The translations under genes and the position numbers were made by a program. The notes beneath the pieces are model-generated. The model had not been told where the DNA came from. It saw only the letters and a program-made list of their open reading frames with translations, and made no database searches. Positions 1-9,593 of a stretch of 64,000 nucleotides of DNA are shown one piece after another; position 1 is the first letter of the stretch, and every line of letters starts with the position of its first letter. The stretch is from Nostoc sp. S4 (lineage in GTDB: Bacteria > Cyanobacteriota > Cyanobacteriia > Cyanobacteriales > Nostocaceae): contig JAQYWR010000001.1 of assembly GCA_029379225.1 (NCBI GenBank), positions 124,001 to 188,000 of the forward strand, in the 5' to 3' direction.

Positions 1-1821
1 CACTGATACAGATTCGACAATTAAGGTTTTCTCTAATTGAACGAAACCATAGCGAGATTGATGCTCCGTTTCAAATTTTTGTCGCATTACTGCCACTTCA
101 TCAGCAAAATCCACAGTCAAGATAGAGTTAGTACCTTCATATTTTAAATTAGCTTTGTAGACTACTTCTACTTCAGTCGGTACTTGATTGATTTCACTTC
201 TAGCTTGAGTTGCTAAATATTCTATTAACTGTTGTAATTTAGGGATTAATGTTTGAGTTAAGTGTTGTTCAACTCCTGCTTCTCTAATTCCTCGGACATC
301 AGCTAAGCCCATTCCATAAGCAGAGAGAACTCCAGCATAAGGATGTAAAAATATCTTTTTCATTCCCAAAGTATCGGCAATTAAACAAGCAACTTGCCCA
401 CCCGCACCACCAAAACAACACAGTACATATTTAGTGACATCATAACCACGTTGGAGGCTGATTTTTTTTATTGCATTTGCCATATTTTCCACTGCGATCG
501 CCATAAATCCAGCCGCTACTTGTTCGGGTGTACAATGATTTCCTGTAACGCTTGCAATTTCTTGGGCTAATTGTATAAATTTCTGAATCACAATATCTTT
601 ATCTAAAGGTAGATTCCCATCAATTCCAAAAACTGAGGGAAAATATTGCGGGTGGATTTTGCCTAACATCACATTGGCATCAGTAACCGCTAATGGCCCC
701 CCACAACGATAACAAGCAGGGCCAGGAATTGAACCAGCAGATTTAGGACCGACACGATAACTAGAACCATCAAAAAATAGAATTGAACCACCGCCAGCTG
801 CAATAGTATTAATTGCTAATACTGGAACTCGCATCCGCGTCCCAGCAATTTCTGAATCTAATTGTCGTTCGTACTCTCCTTTAAAATGGGCTACATCTGT
901 ACTGGTTCCTCCCATATCAAAGGTAATTACTAACTCAAAACCTGCTCTTTTACTAGTTTGAACTGCCCCAACAATTCCCCCAGCCGGGCCACTTAAAATA
1001 CTATCTTTTCCTTGAAATTGTTCGGCTGCAACCAAACCGCCATCAGATTTCATGAACATTAATTTTACTTGCGGTAACTGACTCGCTACTTGGTTAATGT
1101 AGCGACGTAAAATAGGAGTTAAATAAGCATCGACTACTGTTGTATCTCCTCGGCTAACTAATTTCATTAACGGACTAACTTGATGAGATACAGATATTTG
1201 CGTAAAGCCGATTTCTTGGGCGATTGCTGCTACTTCTTGTTCGTGTTTGGGATAGCGATCGCTGTGCATAAAAACAATAGCACAACTTCTAATTCCTGTG
1301 TTATAAACTACTTTTAAGTCACTTTTTACTTGTTTGAAATTGACTGCACTTAATTCATTTCCTTTGGCATCATAACGTTCATCTACTTCAATCACTTGTT
1401 CGTAAAGCATAGTTGGTAAAACTATCCGGCGAGCAAAGATGTGAGGACGATTTTGGTAGCCAATTCGTAGTGCATCTTTAAACCCTTTAGTAATTATCAG
1501 AAGGACGCGATCGCCTTTTCTTTCCAACAGTGCATTTGTCGCTACTGTTGTCCCCATTTTTATCACTTCTATTGCTTCATTAGGAATAAGTTCTTCACTG
1601 TCAAGACCGATAATATCTCGAATACCTTGAATAGCCGCATCTTGATATTGTTCGGGATTTTCTGAAAGTAGTTTATAAATTATAATCCATTGGCCATTAC
1701 GCAGCGGAACAATTAAAAATCGTTCAAGATGTTTTGATAATCTGTCTATAATTTGTTGGTTATTAGTAACAGCAACAATATCTGTGAATGTACCACCCCT
1801 GTCAGCAAAAACTTTCAACAT
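1..1821 (-). CDS. 5-oxoprolinase / hydantoinase A family protein (partial, N-terminal 607 codons)
   Basis: The reading frame is open from the ATG at 1821 to the left window edge, so the C-terminus lies outside. The protein begins MLKVFADRGGTFTD, the N-terminal nucleotide-binding signature of the HyuA/5-oxoprolinase family. It continues with EVIKMGTTVATNALLERKG, then FDMGGTSTDVA near residue 300, then a glycine-rich AAGGGSILFFDG and GPACYRCGGPLAVTDAN, all typical of the large ATP-dependent 5-oxoprolinases of about 1200 residues that hydrolyse 5-oxo-L-proline to glutamate. The part beyond the edge would then hold the HyuB-like half. It is divergent from the MscS gene at 2341. The HyuA-type N-terminus is certain; the exact substrate is inferred from the family. 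Confidence 0.9.
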   Translation of the reverse strand, partial: MLKVFADRGGTFTDIVAVTNNQQIIDRLSKHLERFLIVPLRNGQWIIIYKLLSENPEQYQDAAIQGIRDIIGLDSEELIPNEAIEVIKMGTTVATNALLERKGDRVLLIITKGFKDALRIGYQNRPHIFARRIVLPTMLYEQVIEVDERYDAKGNELSAVNFKQVKSDLKVVYNTGIRSCAIVFMHSDRYPKHEQEVAAIAQEIGFTQISVSHQVSPLMKLVSRGDTTVVDAYLTPILRRYINQVASQLPQVKLMFMKSDGGLVAAEQFQGKDSILSGPAGGIVGAVQTSKRAGFELVITFDMGGTSTDVAHFKGEYERQLDSEIAGTRMRVPVLAINTIAAGGGSILFFDGSSYRVGPKSAGSIPGPACYRCGGPLAVTDANVMLGKIHPQYFPSVFGIDGNLPLDKDIVIQKFIQLAQEIASVTGNHCTPEQVAAGFMAIAVENMANAIKKISLQRGYDVTKYVLCCFGGAGGQVACLIADTLGMKKIFLHPYAGVLSAYGMGLADVRGIREAGVEQHLTQTLIPKLQQLIEYLATQARSEINQVPTEVEVVYKANLKYEGTNSILTVDFADEVAVMRQKFETEHQSRYGFVQLEKTLIVESVSV

Positions 1822-2340
1822 TACTCTGTTTCCTCAATAGTATACAGATAGAGTAACAGGTGAATTTAGGGTGTTTCTACTTCAAGTGTAGAATTTTTTA
1901 CAACAGTTGTGTATAGGTTTTACTGCTATAGCAATCATATTTGATTTATGAAAAAGACTGCAAGATAATACGGGTAAAGATATATGTGTAATAAAGAACA
2001 ATCATAAATCAGCATCGAGAAATGGCGTATCTTCAGTAACCTTTCTTGCGGAACGCTGCGCGTAGCTTGCTTCCCGAAGGGTACGCTAATGTAGAATTAC
2101 AAGAATTTATAGATAGTCGCTGTTCGATTTTCGCTCTCTTCAGATGTACAGAGTTTTTTCAGGAATCAAATACTAGTCCTATACTAAAAAATATTCTAGA
2201 ATTATCAGAAAAGGAAGTCTTTAAAGATAAGTAAAGAGTTATATTTCCTAGCATTATATTTTGTACTTCTATTACATTTATTAATTTAGTATTTTTATAA
2301 TTTATAATAAATATGAAATTTTAAAATAGTTGCTCATACT
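1822..2340. other. Divergent intergenic region with two dispersed repeats
   Basis: This 519-bp spacer separates the divergent oxoprolinase and MscS genes and should hold both promoters. It contains a copy of the ATAGCAATC...TTTGATTT repeat at 1925-1956 and a GC-rich small dispersed repeat at 2045-2086. The stretch 2230-2340 is very AT-rich. I see no convincing gene in it. Confidence 0.6.
2045..2086. repeat. GC-rich small dispersed repeat (SDR-like)
   Basis: The segment reading TTGCGGAACGCTGCGCGTAG and continuing to GAAGGGTACGC is GC-rich in an AT-rich spacer. It resembles the short dispersed repeats that are common in Nostoc genomes. A 62-codon open frame starting at 2046 is mostly a by-product of this repeat. 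Confidence 0.55.
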
Positions 2341-4083
2341 ATGATATTATATAGTAATAAAAAATATTTAATTTTTTTTCACAGATTTATCTTCGTAGTA
2401 GTGATGTTATTTTTACTCATCACCACTATAACAGTTAGTTACTCTCAAGAAAAAAATCCTACTGTTAATCAAACTCCAGAAGCTGTTAGTAAGATAGATG
2501 GTACTCCTGTAGTATTGGGAGACAAAACGTTATTTATTATTAAAAAAAATGTCGGTTCTTTTTCTCCTGAAGAGCGATCGCAGGCAGTTACAAATAGAAT
2601 TGAAACAATAGCCAACGATCCATCTATTCGTCTTGATGGTTTAAAAGTTTTAGACCAACAAGACACTACAAATATTGTTTTAGGAAAGAAACTAATATTT
2701 ACTCTTACCGATAACGATGCAAGAGCCGCAGAAAAAAGTAAACAGGAATTGGCTCAAGAATATGTACAAATAATCAGTGATTCTATCACTAAGTATAGAG
2801 AAGAGCATAGCTTAAATAATATTTTAAAAGGTCTATTCTACAGTTTTCTTGCTACTCTGGGTTTATTTATATTTGGGAAAATATTTAATTATATTTTTCC
2901 CAAAATTATTAATAGACTACAGAATTGGCGCGGAATCAGAATTCCTGCTATTAGAATTCAAAATATTGAACTTTTACCTGCATCTAGAGTCAGCAGTATT
3001 GTAACTACGATAGTTAAGATATTCCGCTTGATTCTCATATTAGGGGTCATATATGTCTATGTTTCTTTAGTGTTGAGCTTTTTCCCTTGGACGAAACAGC
3101 TTAGTTCTAAACTTGTTAGTTATTTTCTAGAAGCTCTTTATCAGGTTTTGTTAGCATTTGTAGCTTACTGTCCTAAACTGTTCGCCTTGGGATTGATTTT
3201 CTTTATCACCTACTATATTTTGAAAATTATTAAACCAATATTTACAAGATTAGGTAATGGAACTCTATCTATTTCCGGTTTTTATTCTGACTGGGCAGAG
3301 CCGACATATAAACTAGTATTCTTTTTAATCATTGCCTTAGCATTAGTACTGGCTTTTCCCTATCTACCAGGCTTTGGTTCACCAGCTTTTCAAGGAATAT
3401 CTGTGTTTTTAGGTATTTTGTTATCGTTAGGTTCTACAGCATTGGTTGCCAACATTGTCGCTGGAATTATTCTAATTTATACGCGTGCTTTTCAGATTGG
3501 CAATCGCATTAAAATTGGTGATGCTATGGGCGATATTGTAGAAAAAACTTTGTTAGTAACCCGTATTCGTACTATCAAGAATGTAATAATTACTATTCCT
3601 AACGCAACTGTATTAACTAGCCAAATTATCAACTACAGCGCTCTTGCTCAAGACCCTAATTATCATTTAATTTTACATACTACAGTAACGCTTGGCTATG
3701 ATTTACCTTGGCGTAAGGTACATCAAGTTTTAATTGATGCCGCCCTAGCAACCAAAGATATTTTAGCGGAACCTGTTCCTTTTGTGTTGCAAACTAGTTT
3801 AGATGATTTTTATGTCAGCTATGAATTAAACGCCTATACTAATAAGCCAACAGTGATGGCGAGTATTTATTCACAACTGCACCAAAATATTCAAGATAAA
3901 TGCAACGAAGCAGGAATTGAAATTCTTTCTCCCCATTATTCAGCTATTCGGGATGGGAATCAAACTACCATACCAGAAAATTATTTGTCTCAAGATTATC
4001 AAGCACCGGGATTTCGTCTTTCTCCCTTGGATAAATTATTTCAGCAGTTCAACGGAAATAATACACCAAAGTCGGGTGAATAA
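2341..4083 (+). CDS. MscS-family mechanosensitive ion channel with N-terminal extension
   Basis: A 580-residue protein. A hydrophobic signal sequence or anchor lies at about residues 10-36, followed by a soluble, presumably periplasmic segment (about 37-160) and membrane segments near 160-185, 215-245, 265-290 and 320-380. The MscS pore and beta domain follows (about 345-540): a glycine/alanine-rich pore helix (GILLSLGSTALVANIVAGIIL), then the beta segment IGNRIKIGDAMGDIVEKTLLVTRI with NVIITIPNATV, a diagnostic MscS pattern. Family members open under membrane tension to release solutes in osmotic downshock. It is convergent with DUF2254 and ends 1 bp from that gene. The ATG at 2341 lacks a clear Shine-Dalgarno sequence; a later in-frame ATG at 2404 would shorten the signal. 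Confidence 0.9.
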   Translation: MILYSNKKYLIFFHRFIFVVVMLFLLITTITVSYSQEKNPTVNQTPEAVSKIDGTPVVLGDKTLFIIKKNVGSFSPEERSQAVTNRIETIANDPSIRLDGLKVLDQQDTTNIVLGKKLIFTLTDNDARAAEKSKQELAQEYVQIISDSITKYREEHSLNNILKGLFYSFLATLGLFIFGKIFNYIFPKIINRLQNWRGIRIPAIRIQNIELLPASRVSSIVTTIVKIFRLILILGVIYVYVSLVLSFFPWTKQLSSKLVSYFLEALYQVLLAFVAYCPKLFALGLIFFITYYILKIIKPIFTRLGNGTLSISGFYSDWAEPTYKLVFFLIIALALVLAFPYLPGFGSPAFQGISVFLGILLSLGSTALVANIVAGIILIYTRAFQIGNRIKIGDAMGDIVEKTLLVTRIRTIKNVIITIPNATVLTSQIINYSALAQDPNYHLILHTTVTLGYDLPWRKVHQVLIDAALATKDILAEPVPFVLQTSLDDFYVSYELNAYTNKPTVMASIYSQLHQNIQDKCNEAGIEILSPHYSAIRDGNQTTIPENYLSQDYQAPGFRLSPLDKLFQQFNGNNTPKSGE

Positions 4084-4084
4084 T

Positions 4085-5419
4085 TTAAGTTCGACTGTTG
4101 GAGTTTAAAGCTTTGATAACAGCTTGATACTGTTCTTGTACGTCTTTGCGGTCTAATTCTTCTGACAAACCCTCTTGGCTACCGCGCAAAATCATGTCAG
4201 CATGACGTTGTAAAACTGCTTGGTATTCTGGATTGTTAGTGTAAGTTGCGATATTAGCGAGCGCTTCTAATAAACGAATCGTTACTGATGCATCAGATCG
4301 TGCATATTGCCGAATTCCATTAAAGGCACTATCAACCAATCCTTCAAATGTCACCGCACGAGCGATCGCCCGTAATTTACGATCTTCATCGTAACGATAA
4401 GGTGAAGGAAAATCTTTTTGGGCTAAACGGCACAATGCAGCTCCGAGTCTATCAACACAGCGAATTCCAGTAAATGGGTCATTAATCCCTGGAGAGAGCG
4501 CACGTAGGGCAATTTCTACTAACTGCTCGATCGGAAACTCGATATCTTGCTGTTCGCTACGTTCTTTACCCAAAATAAAGGCATCATTAATTTGTTTGCT
4601 TAATTTTCGATTCACCAATTCACCAGGGAAAACCATAACCAAATTACTGTCCTTAATAACAAACTTTCCTGGTCGAGACTCCACACGCAACAAAAGATTG
4701 TATTTTTGAGCAATTTTAATTAATTCTTCATCGTCAATTGCTTGTATGTAACCATTATCAGTAACTCTTACCCCACAAGCAACTGAGTCAAAATCTTCAG
4801 GTATTTCTGCAAGTTCTTGTCCGAATGGAATACTACGTCCGATTTTTTGGGGAAATAAGCGATCGATGACTCTATCTAAGTCATCACAAACGTTCTTAAT
4901 GATATGCGAAGCCTGAATTATTGTAGAAGCATGATCGATAAAATAAATCAAAACTCCGATGCTAATAATTGCAAGTACAATACCGAATGTAATCGCAAGT
5001 TGTGGTACAAACTGATTATATCCATCTCCCTCACCATGAATAGTCCGCAGTACTAGTAAGCAATAAATAAACGTACTAATAAATGTTCCTAGTACAATTT
5101 GATTACCAGTATCCTGCATGAAATTACGTAGAAGCCGCGGCCCAAAATTAGAAGCAGCTAGCTGAAGCGCCACGATTGTAATTGAAAAAGCTGTAGCAGC
5201 AACACCGATCATCGAGCCTGCAACGGCTCCTAAAAGCGATCTAGCTCCATCTGCTCCACCAGTATAGCTCCACCAATAATTAACATTTGCCTTACCTGTG
5301 CGATCGAGCATTAATATTGTAAATGCCAAGGCAGTAGCAACTATAGCCATAATTGAAGGAATGAACCAGTAACTTGAGTGGAGCGTATCCCACAGTTTGC
5401 CCAACTTTATATTTTTCAT
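4085..5419 (-). CDS. DUF2254 family membrane protein
   Basis: A 444-residue protein with four predicted membrane helices in the N-terminal third (about residues 18-36, 60-85, 105-123 and 133-160), including AATAFSITIVALQLAASNFGPRLLRNF, which is highly characteristic of DUF2254. The remaining 280 residues are soluble, with a conserved DPFTGIRCVDRLG segment. The biochemical role of the family is unknown. The ATG overlaps the stop of the upstream MscS gene in the form ATGA (4 nt), so the two are translationally coupled. That pairing suggests a shared role in membrane tension or ion balance; this is inference. Confidence 0.88.
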   Translation of the reverse strand: MKNIKLGKLWDTLHSSYWFIPSIMAIVATALAFTILMLDRTGKANVNYWWSYTGGADGARSLLGAVAGSMIGVAATAFSITIVALQLAASNFGPRLLRNFMQDTGNQIVLGTFISTFIYCLLVLRTIHGEGDGYNQFVPQLAITFGIVLAIISIGVLIYFIDHASTIIQASHIIKNVCDDLDRVIDRLFPQKIGRSIPFGQELAEIPEDFDSVACGVRVTDNGYIQAIDDEELIKIAQKYNLLLRVESRPGKFVIKDSNLVMVFPGELVNRKLSKQINDAFILGKERSEQQDIEFPIEQLVEIALRALSPGINDPFTGIRCVDRLGAALCRLAQKDFPSPYRYDEDRKLRAIARAVTFEGLVDSAFNGIRQYARSDASVTIRLLEALANIATYTNNPEYQAVLQRHADMILRGSQEGLSEELDRKDVQEQYQAVIKALNSNSRT

Positions 5420-6426
5420 GTGTCTTTATTGACTGTTGGAGAATCTACCTTACTATTACCACCATCTTGCTTTTGAGCGATTAACCTGAGAGAATCTGTA
5501 ATCCGGCGCGGCTTTGGTACTTCACCTTTACCAGATGGCCAACCTTCACGCTGACGGGAGCGATCGCCATCTGTTTGTTCGGTTTGGTCGTGAAACAATA
5601 TTTGTTGCGTTGGGAAAGGTAAATCAATACCGTTTTCAGTCAACGTTTTCTTAATTGCCGTGATTACTTTGTCCCGCGAAGTCAGACTATCTGCCCGTCG
5701 TGGTGGATGAATCCACCAGCGCACGCGGATGTTAACAGTGCTTCCGGCAAGTTCCATTACCAATACATCAGGAGCAGGGTCTTTTAAAACTTCGTCTACA
5801 CTATGCATTGCATCTAGCATCAACTGCTTGGCTAGGTCAATATCATCACCGTAACCAATGCCAACATCGTACTCTAATCGGCGGTTATCAAAGGCAGTGT
5901 TGACAGTCACAGAATTAATAAACAATTCCGAGTTAGGAATCACAATCCGCCGACCGTCATAGGTTCTAATTGTTGTGGCGCGTGTTTGAATATTTTCGAC
6001 AGTTCCCTCAAAGTCTTTAAATACAATTTGATCGTCAATTTGAAAAGGTTCGGTTAATAGAATCAAAATCCCAGCTAAAAAGTTTTGCAAAATATCGCGG
6101 AAGGCAAAACCAATTGCAACACCGCTTATTCCCAAAAGTTGTATTAAATCACCGGCTTTAAATGTAGGAATCACAATCGAAAGAGCGATAAACAACCCAA
6201 TCAAAATTGTCGTTCCTTGCGCTAACCTTCCCAGTACTAGTCCGAGGTTCCGAGCAGAACGACGGTTGCGGGTTAATCGCTTAACAAATGTTTTAATTCT
6301 GCTAGCAACAAATAAAAATAGTATAAAGATAATCACTGCTAAGACAAGATTTGGTAGCAAAGCAATGAAACCGTTAATCATGCTTTGAACTTTATTCCAA
6401 ACTACTGAAATTTCTGTTTTCATCAA
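5416..6426 (-). CDS. Small-conductance mechanosensitive channel, MscS type
   Basis: A 336-residue protein close to the classical MscS size. Membrane helices lie at about 18-42, 65-90 and 95-135. The pore helix region has FKAGDLIQLLGISGVAIGFAFRD and is followed by NFLAGILILLTEPFQIDDQI and FEGTVENIQTRATTIRTYDGRRIVIPNS, the standard MscS beta-domain motifs. The C-terminus is an extra low-complexity tail of about 60 residues rich in Arg, Gly and Pro. It is first in a two-gene operon with DUF2254 (4-nt overlap). A decayed DUF389 gene lies just upstream on the same strand, so the operon was probably once longer. Confidence 0.92.
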   Translation of the reverse strand: MMKTEISVVWNKVQSMINGFIALLPNLVLAVIIFILFLFVASRIKTFVKRLTRNRRSARNLGLVLGRLAQGTTILIGLFIALSIVIPTFKAGDLIQLLGISGVAIGFAFRDILQNFLAGILILLTEPFQIDDQIVFKDFEGTVENIQTRATTIRTYDGRRIVIPNSELFINSVTVNTAFDNRRLEYDVGIGYGDDIDLAKQLMLDAMHSVDEVLKDPAPDVLVMELAGSTVNIRVRWWIHPPRRADSLTSRDKVITAIKKTLTENGIDLPFPTQQILFHDQTEQTDGDRSRQREGWPSGKGEVPKPRRITDSLRLIAQKQDGGNSKVDSPTVNKDT

Positions 6427-6440
6427 ATTTCCTTACTCAT

Positions 6441-6932
6441 TCAATTTCGGACGGATTTTCTCATTAGATGCTGTAACTTGTAGTTGACACTGCATATAAA
6501 TAACACAAAGCAGGGTATCTTGACCTTATCCCATCTGCCTACTGCACTGGCCATACCCACAATTCCCGCAGGTGGAGCTAAGGAAGCGGCTACTAACATC
6601 CCTGTCGCTGCCCCAGATACTAAACTACTTCGTTCTGACTGAACTAAATTGAGCGCCCCAGCTAGCTGCTCCGCCTGCCAATGGTAAAATTACTGCTACT
6701 GCTGAAACTTGGCTGTTTTCTACCATTAAAGTAGTGGGAATTTCTTGGCGTAATATCAGGCTAAATAGCCAATTAGTTACAATTGTGACTGCCAAAGTTA
6801 CAAAATATCGTAAAATACTCCGTCCCATGCATTTCTTTCCAATCGTGAGAAGTTTGCGCCATTGTAAGATTTGGCGATGTCTATAACTGCTTTGCCGTTT
6901 CCCCGTAGCACTTGGATAATGAGTTGGCGCAT
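6441..6932 (-). pseudogene. DUF389 (TIGR00341-like) membrane protein remnant
   Basis: Three pieces of one family lie in order on the minus strand but in different frames. First comes MRQLIIQVLRGNGKAVIDIA from 6932, the N-terminus of DUF389 proteins. Next is a membrane part RYFVTLAVTIVTNWLFSLIL and on to ENSQVSAVAVILPLAGGAA (about 6828-6660). After a frameshift at about 6660-6680 the frame continues as GALNLVQSERSSLVSGAATG and LVAASLAPPAGIVGMASAVG to about 6520, then loses similarity. Most of the N-terminal domain is missing between the first two pieces. At least two frameshifts plus a deletion make a sequencing error unlikely. A 67-codon frame at 6625-6828 is part of this relic, not a gene. 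Confidence 0.8.
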
Positions 6933-7265
6933 TTATTACCTCCTGCTGCTAACCATCTTGCTTTTTTAGCTAATAACTCTACTATCCAAAGAAATATTTT
7001 TTGAAAGATGTATCTCATACTCAATTAACACTTGATTTTTATCTGCAAAATTGGTATGTCCTAGCAAAACAACTGGTAATTGCAGCAGTTAATTAGGTTA
7101 TAGAAAACCTTCGAGCGCGTTATTTTTTATTTAGATTAAATTTAAATATAGAACTACTATTTGATTTCTGAAAAAGCTCGGTACATCCGAAGACACAGAA
7201 AATCAAACGTAGTATTTCGGAGGGTTTTCCGGTCCACCCAACAAGAGCTAAATTTTATGCATTAT
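6933..7265. other. Intergenic region, no gene seen
   Basis: This 333-bp spacer lies between the DUF389 relic and the CHASE2 kinase, both on the minus strand. It contains one copy of the TTTGATTTCTGAAAAAGCTC dispersed motif at 7153-7180. I see no gene. Confidence 0.5.
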
Positions 7266-9461
7266 TTAAATACGTTTTAAATCTTGTAAAACTGCGGCAG
7301 CTGATTGATAGCGATCGCTAAAATGATAACAAACCATTTTATCTAAAATTACTGCTAATTCTTCGCTGACTCGTGCTGTTTGTCGCCACATCACATTACC
7401 CGTTTCTGGATCTGGATGGAGTTCCTGTGGTGGTATTCCAGTTATCGCTTGAATGGCAATCATTCCTAAAGCGTAAATATCACTGCACAAGCGGGGATGA
7501 CCGGCAAATTGTTCTGGAGGTGCATAACCCCGCGTCCCGATAGCTACTGTTGCTAATTCTGTTTGCTCGCTACTCGGCGGTTGCATCAATTTCACAGCCC
7601 CAAAGTCAATTAATACTAACTGATTATCTTGAGTGCGTCTAATAATATTAGTTGGTTTAATATCACGATGAATTACTCGATGTTGATGGACAAATACTAA
7701 AATTTCCAAAACTTCTTTGAGTATTCCAATCACAAATGACTCGTTTTTTAAGTGACGTACAGGTGGCAATTCTTCACTTAAAGTATGTCCCTCAATATAT
7801 TCTTGAATTAAATAAAATTCTTGGTTATCTTCAAAATAAGCAAGTAGTTCTGGTATTTGATGATATTTACCTAAAGTTTCTAAAATTTCTGCTTCACTGT
7901 GAAATAATCTGCGAGCAACTTGCAAAAATCTACTATCTTGGCGAGCTGGCATTAATTTTTTCACAACACAAGTCGGATTACCTGGTCGTTGAGTATCTCG
8001 TGCTAAATAAGTGCGACCAAATCCACCTGCACCTAAGACTTTTGAGATTTGGTAACGTCCACTCAAAAGTAAATCTCCAGATTTTATTTGTGGTGAATCG
8101 ATTGTGCGAGGAAAATCAAGCTCTGAATCTGGAAGTGCTGTTTTATCTTCTAAGAGTAGATTTAATTGGGCGATCGCTGCTTGTTGTTTTTCAACTTGGA
8201 GAATAATTACCTGAGTCTGGCGCTGATTTTGATAATTAGTATAAGCCATGACGCTGATAATACTAATTATTAAAGCCAAACCAGAGGGAATTAACGGCAC
8301 CCATCCGGCTTGCAGAAATAAAATCATGCAGATTCCCACTAATACAACTAGGGTTACTCCTCCCACGATTAGCAAAAGTAACGGATTTCGCCACCACCAT
8401 GCTAAAGTACTACCTAAAACTGCCCAGCCCCACACCCAAATTAGTTCTACCCAGTCAGACCAGTACCAAATTAAAGGTCGCCCATCCAAGACTGTACCAA
8501 TCAATTGACTCGCTAGCTGTGCGTGAATATACAGAGCAGGCATTCTCGCTGGCTGATCTGGTAAACTGCTGTAAGGTGTATAAAAGCTACCTGGAACCAA
8601 GCTAGCTGAGGTAGTGCCAATAATTACCAGACGGTCTTTAAATAAACTGGGATTAACGCGATCGCTCAGAACTTCCGTTAGAGTCACTTGAGGAGCGAGG
8701 TAATTAGGGTGACGGTAATTTAATAATATTTGATAACCATCTGCATCCAAATGTTGGTAACTACCAGAATTAGGTTTTAGACGTGGGAAAATAATCTTAC
8801 CTAGCTGAAAATCTCCTTGATCTGTGAATTTATATTCAATGCCTTGTTTTTCCAAATAATTAATTGCAATTAACGCCCCAAATGCAAACGATGTTGTACA
8901 TTTATCATCTGTAGAATGAGCGAATAACAAACTGCGGCGGAGAATTTGGTCGTTTTCATTATCGGCAACTACATCGCTAAACCCAACATTATCTATGGGA
9001 AAATTTGGTGGTGGTGGAATTTCAGATCTCCCGACGCTGCTAAACAAGCAAGTGCCAATAATATTGTCTTGATTTTGCTTTGCTGCTAAATTTTTATCTT
9101 CTGGGCGAAAAAGATATAAACCAACAATACGCGGTTGATAAGACTCGATTTTTTGTAAAAGTTGATTAATTTTAGTATCTGACAGTTGCCATTTTTCTCG
9201 TTGGAGATCCTCGTCAGTGATTTTTACCAGCAAAATCCGCCGATCGGGTGCTTGTGTCGGACGCGATCGCAACATCTGGTCATAAACTCTTAACTCCCAA
9301 GCCTGCAACCATTTGAGTTCGCGAACTCCCCAGATGAGGGCGGTGACTCCCACACTAGTAACCAAAATAATTTGCAGCCAACTATTACCCAAGGATGTTT
9401 GACGCAAATCCCGATCTTTAACAAACGAGACACGCAGTTTTTCTAAAAGTCCACTAATCAC
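7266..9461 (-). CDS. CHASE2 sensor serine/threonine protein kinase
   Basis: A 731-residue membrane protein. An N-terminal membrane helix (about 28-47) is followed by an extracytoplasmic CHASE2 domain (about 50-330; DRRILLVKITDEDL and FKDRLVIIGTTSASL are CHASE2 hallmarks), then three membrane helices (about 340-415) and a short coiled linker. A Hanks-type kinase domain occupies about 470-730, with glycine loop LGAGGFGRTYLARD, catalytic loop HRDIKPTNII, DFGAVK and GTRGYAPPEQ. All core catalytic residues are present. CHASE2-kinase fusions are common in filamentous cyanobacteria; the ligand is unknown. The ATG overlaps only a low-complexity region upstream, so the gene is probably transcribed alone. 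Confidence 0.92.
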   Translation of the reverse strand: MISGLLEKLRVSFVKDRDLRQTSLGNSWLQIILVTSVGVTALIWGVRELKWLQAWELRVYDQMLRSRPTQAPDRRILLVKITDEDLQREKWQLSDTKINQLLQKIESYQPRIVGLYLFRPEDKNLAAKQNQDNIIGTCLFSSVGRSEIPPPPNFPIDNVGFSDVVADNENDQILRRSLLFAHSTDDKCTTSFAFGALIAINYLEKQGIEYKFTDQGDFQLGKIIFPRLKPNSGSYQHLDADGYQILLNYRHPNYLAPQVTLTEVLSDRVNPSLFKDRLVIIGTTSASLVPGSFYTPYSSLPDQPARMPALYIHAQLASQLIGTVLDGRPLIWYWSDWVELIWVWGWAVLGSTLAWWWRNPLLLLIVGGVTLVVLVGICMILFLQAGWVPLIPSGLALIISIISVMAYTNYQNQRQTQVIILQVEKQQAAIAQLNLLLEDKTALPDSELDFPRTIDSPQIKSGDLLLSGRYQISKVLGAGGFGRTYLARDTQRPGNPTCVVKKLMPARQDSRFLQVARRLFHSEAEILETLGKYHQIPELLAYFEDNQEFYLIQEYIEGHTLSEELPPVRHLKNESFVIGILKEVLEILVFVHQHRVIHRDIKPTNIIRRTQDNQLVLIDFGAVKLMQPPSSEQTELATVAIGTRGYAPPEQFAGHPRLCSDIYALGMIAIQAITGIPPQELHPDPETGNVMWRQTARVSEELAVILDKMVCYHFSDRYQSAAAVLQDLKRI

Positions 9462-9593
9462 GACGTTGCGGCGGTAGCCTGAATAGAGTAAATCGCTTTA
9501 AATTTAATGTAGCAATTTACTTGCTGATTCGAGCTGTTGATATAGCCCCACTTTGAAAGCCTTGCCTTATACCCGCGTAGGGCAAAGGGTAGG

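Noticed and set aside
2046-2234. 62-codon plus-strand frame after the dispersed repeat
   Set aside because: Its first third is translated GC-rich repeat, there is no ribosome site, and the rest resembles no protein I know.
6625-6828. 67-codon minus-strand frame as an independent gene
   Set aside because: It is the middle piece of the broken DUF389 gene; the flanking pieces continue in other frames.
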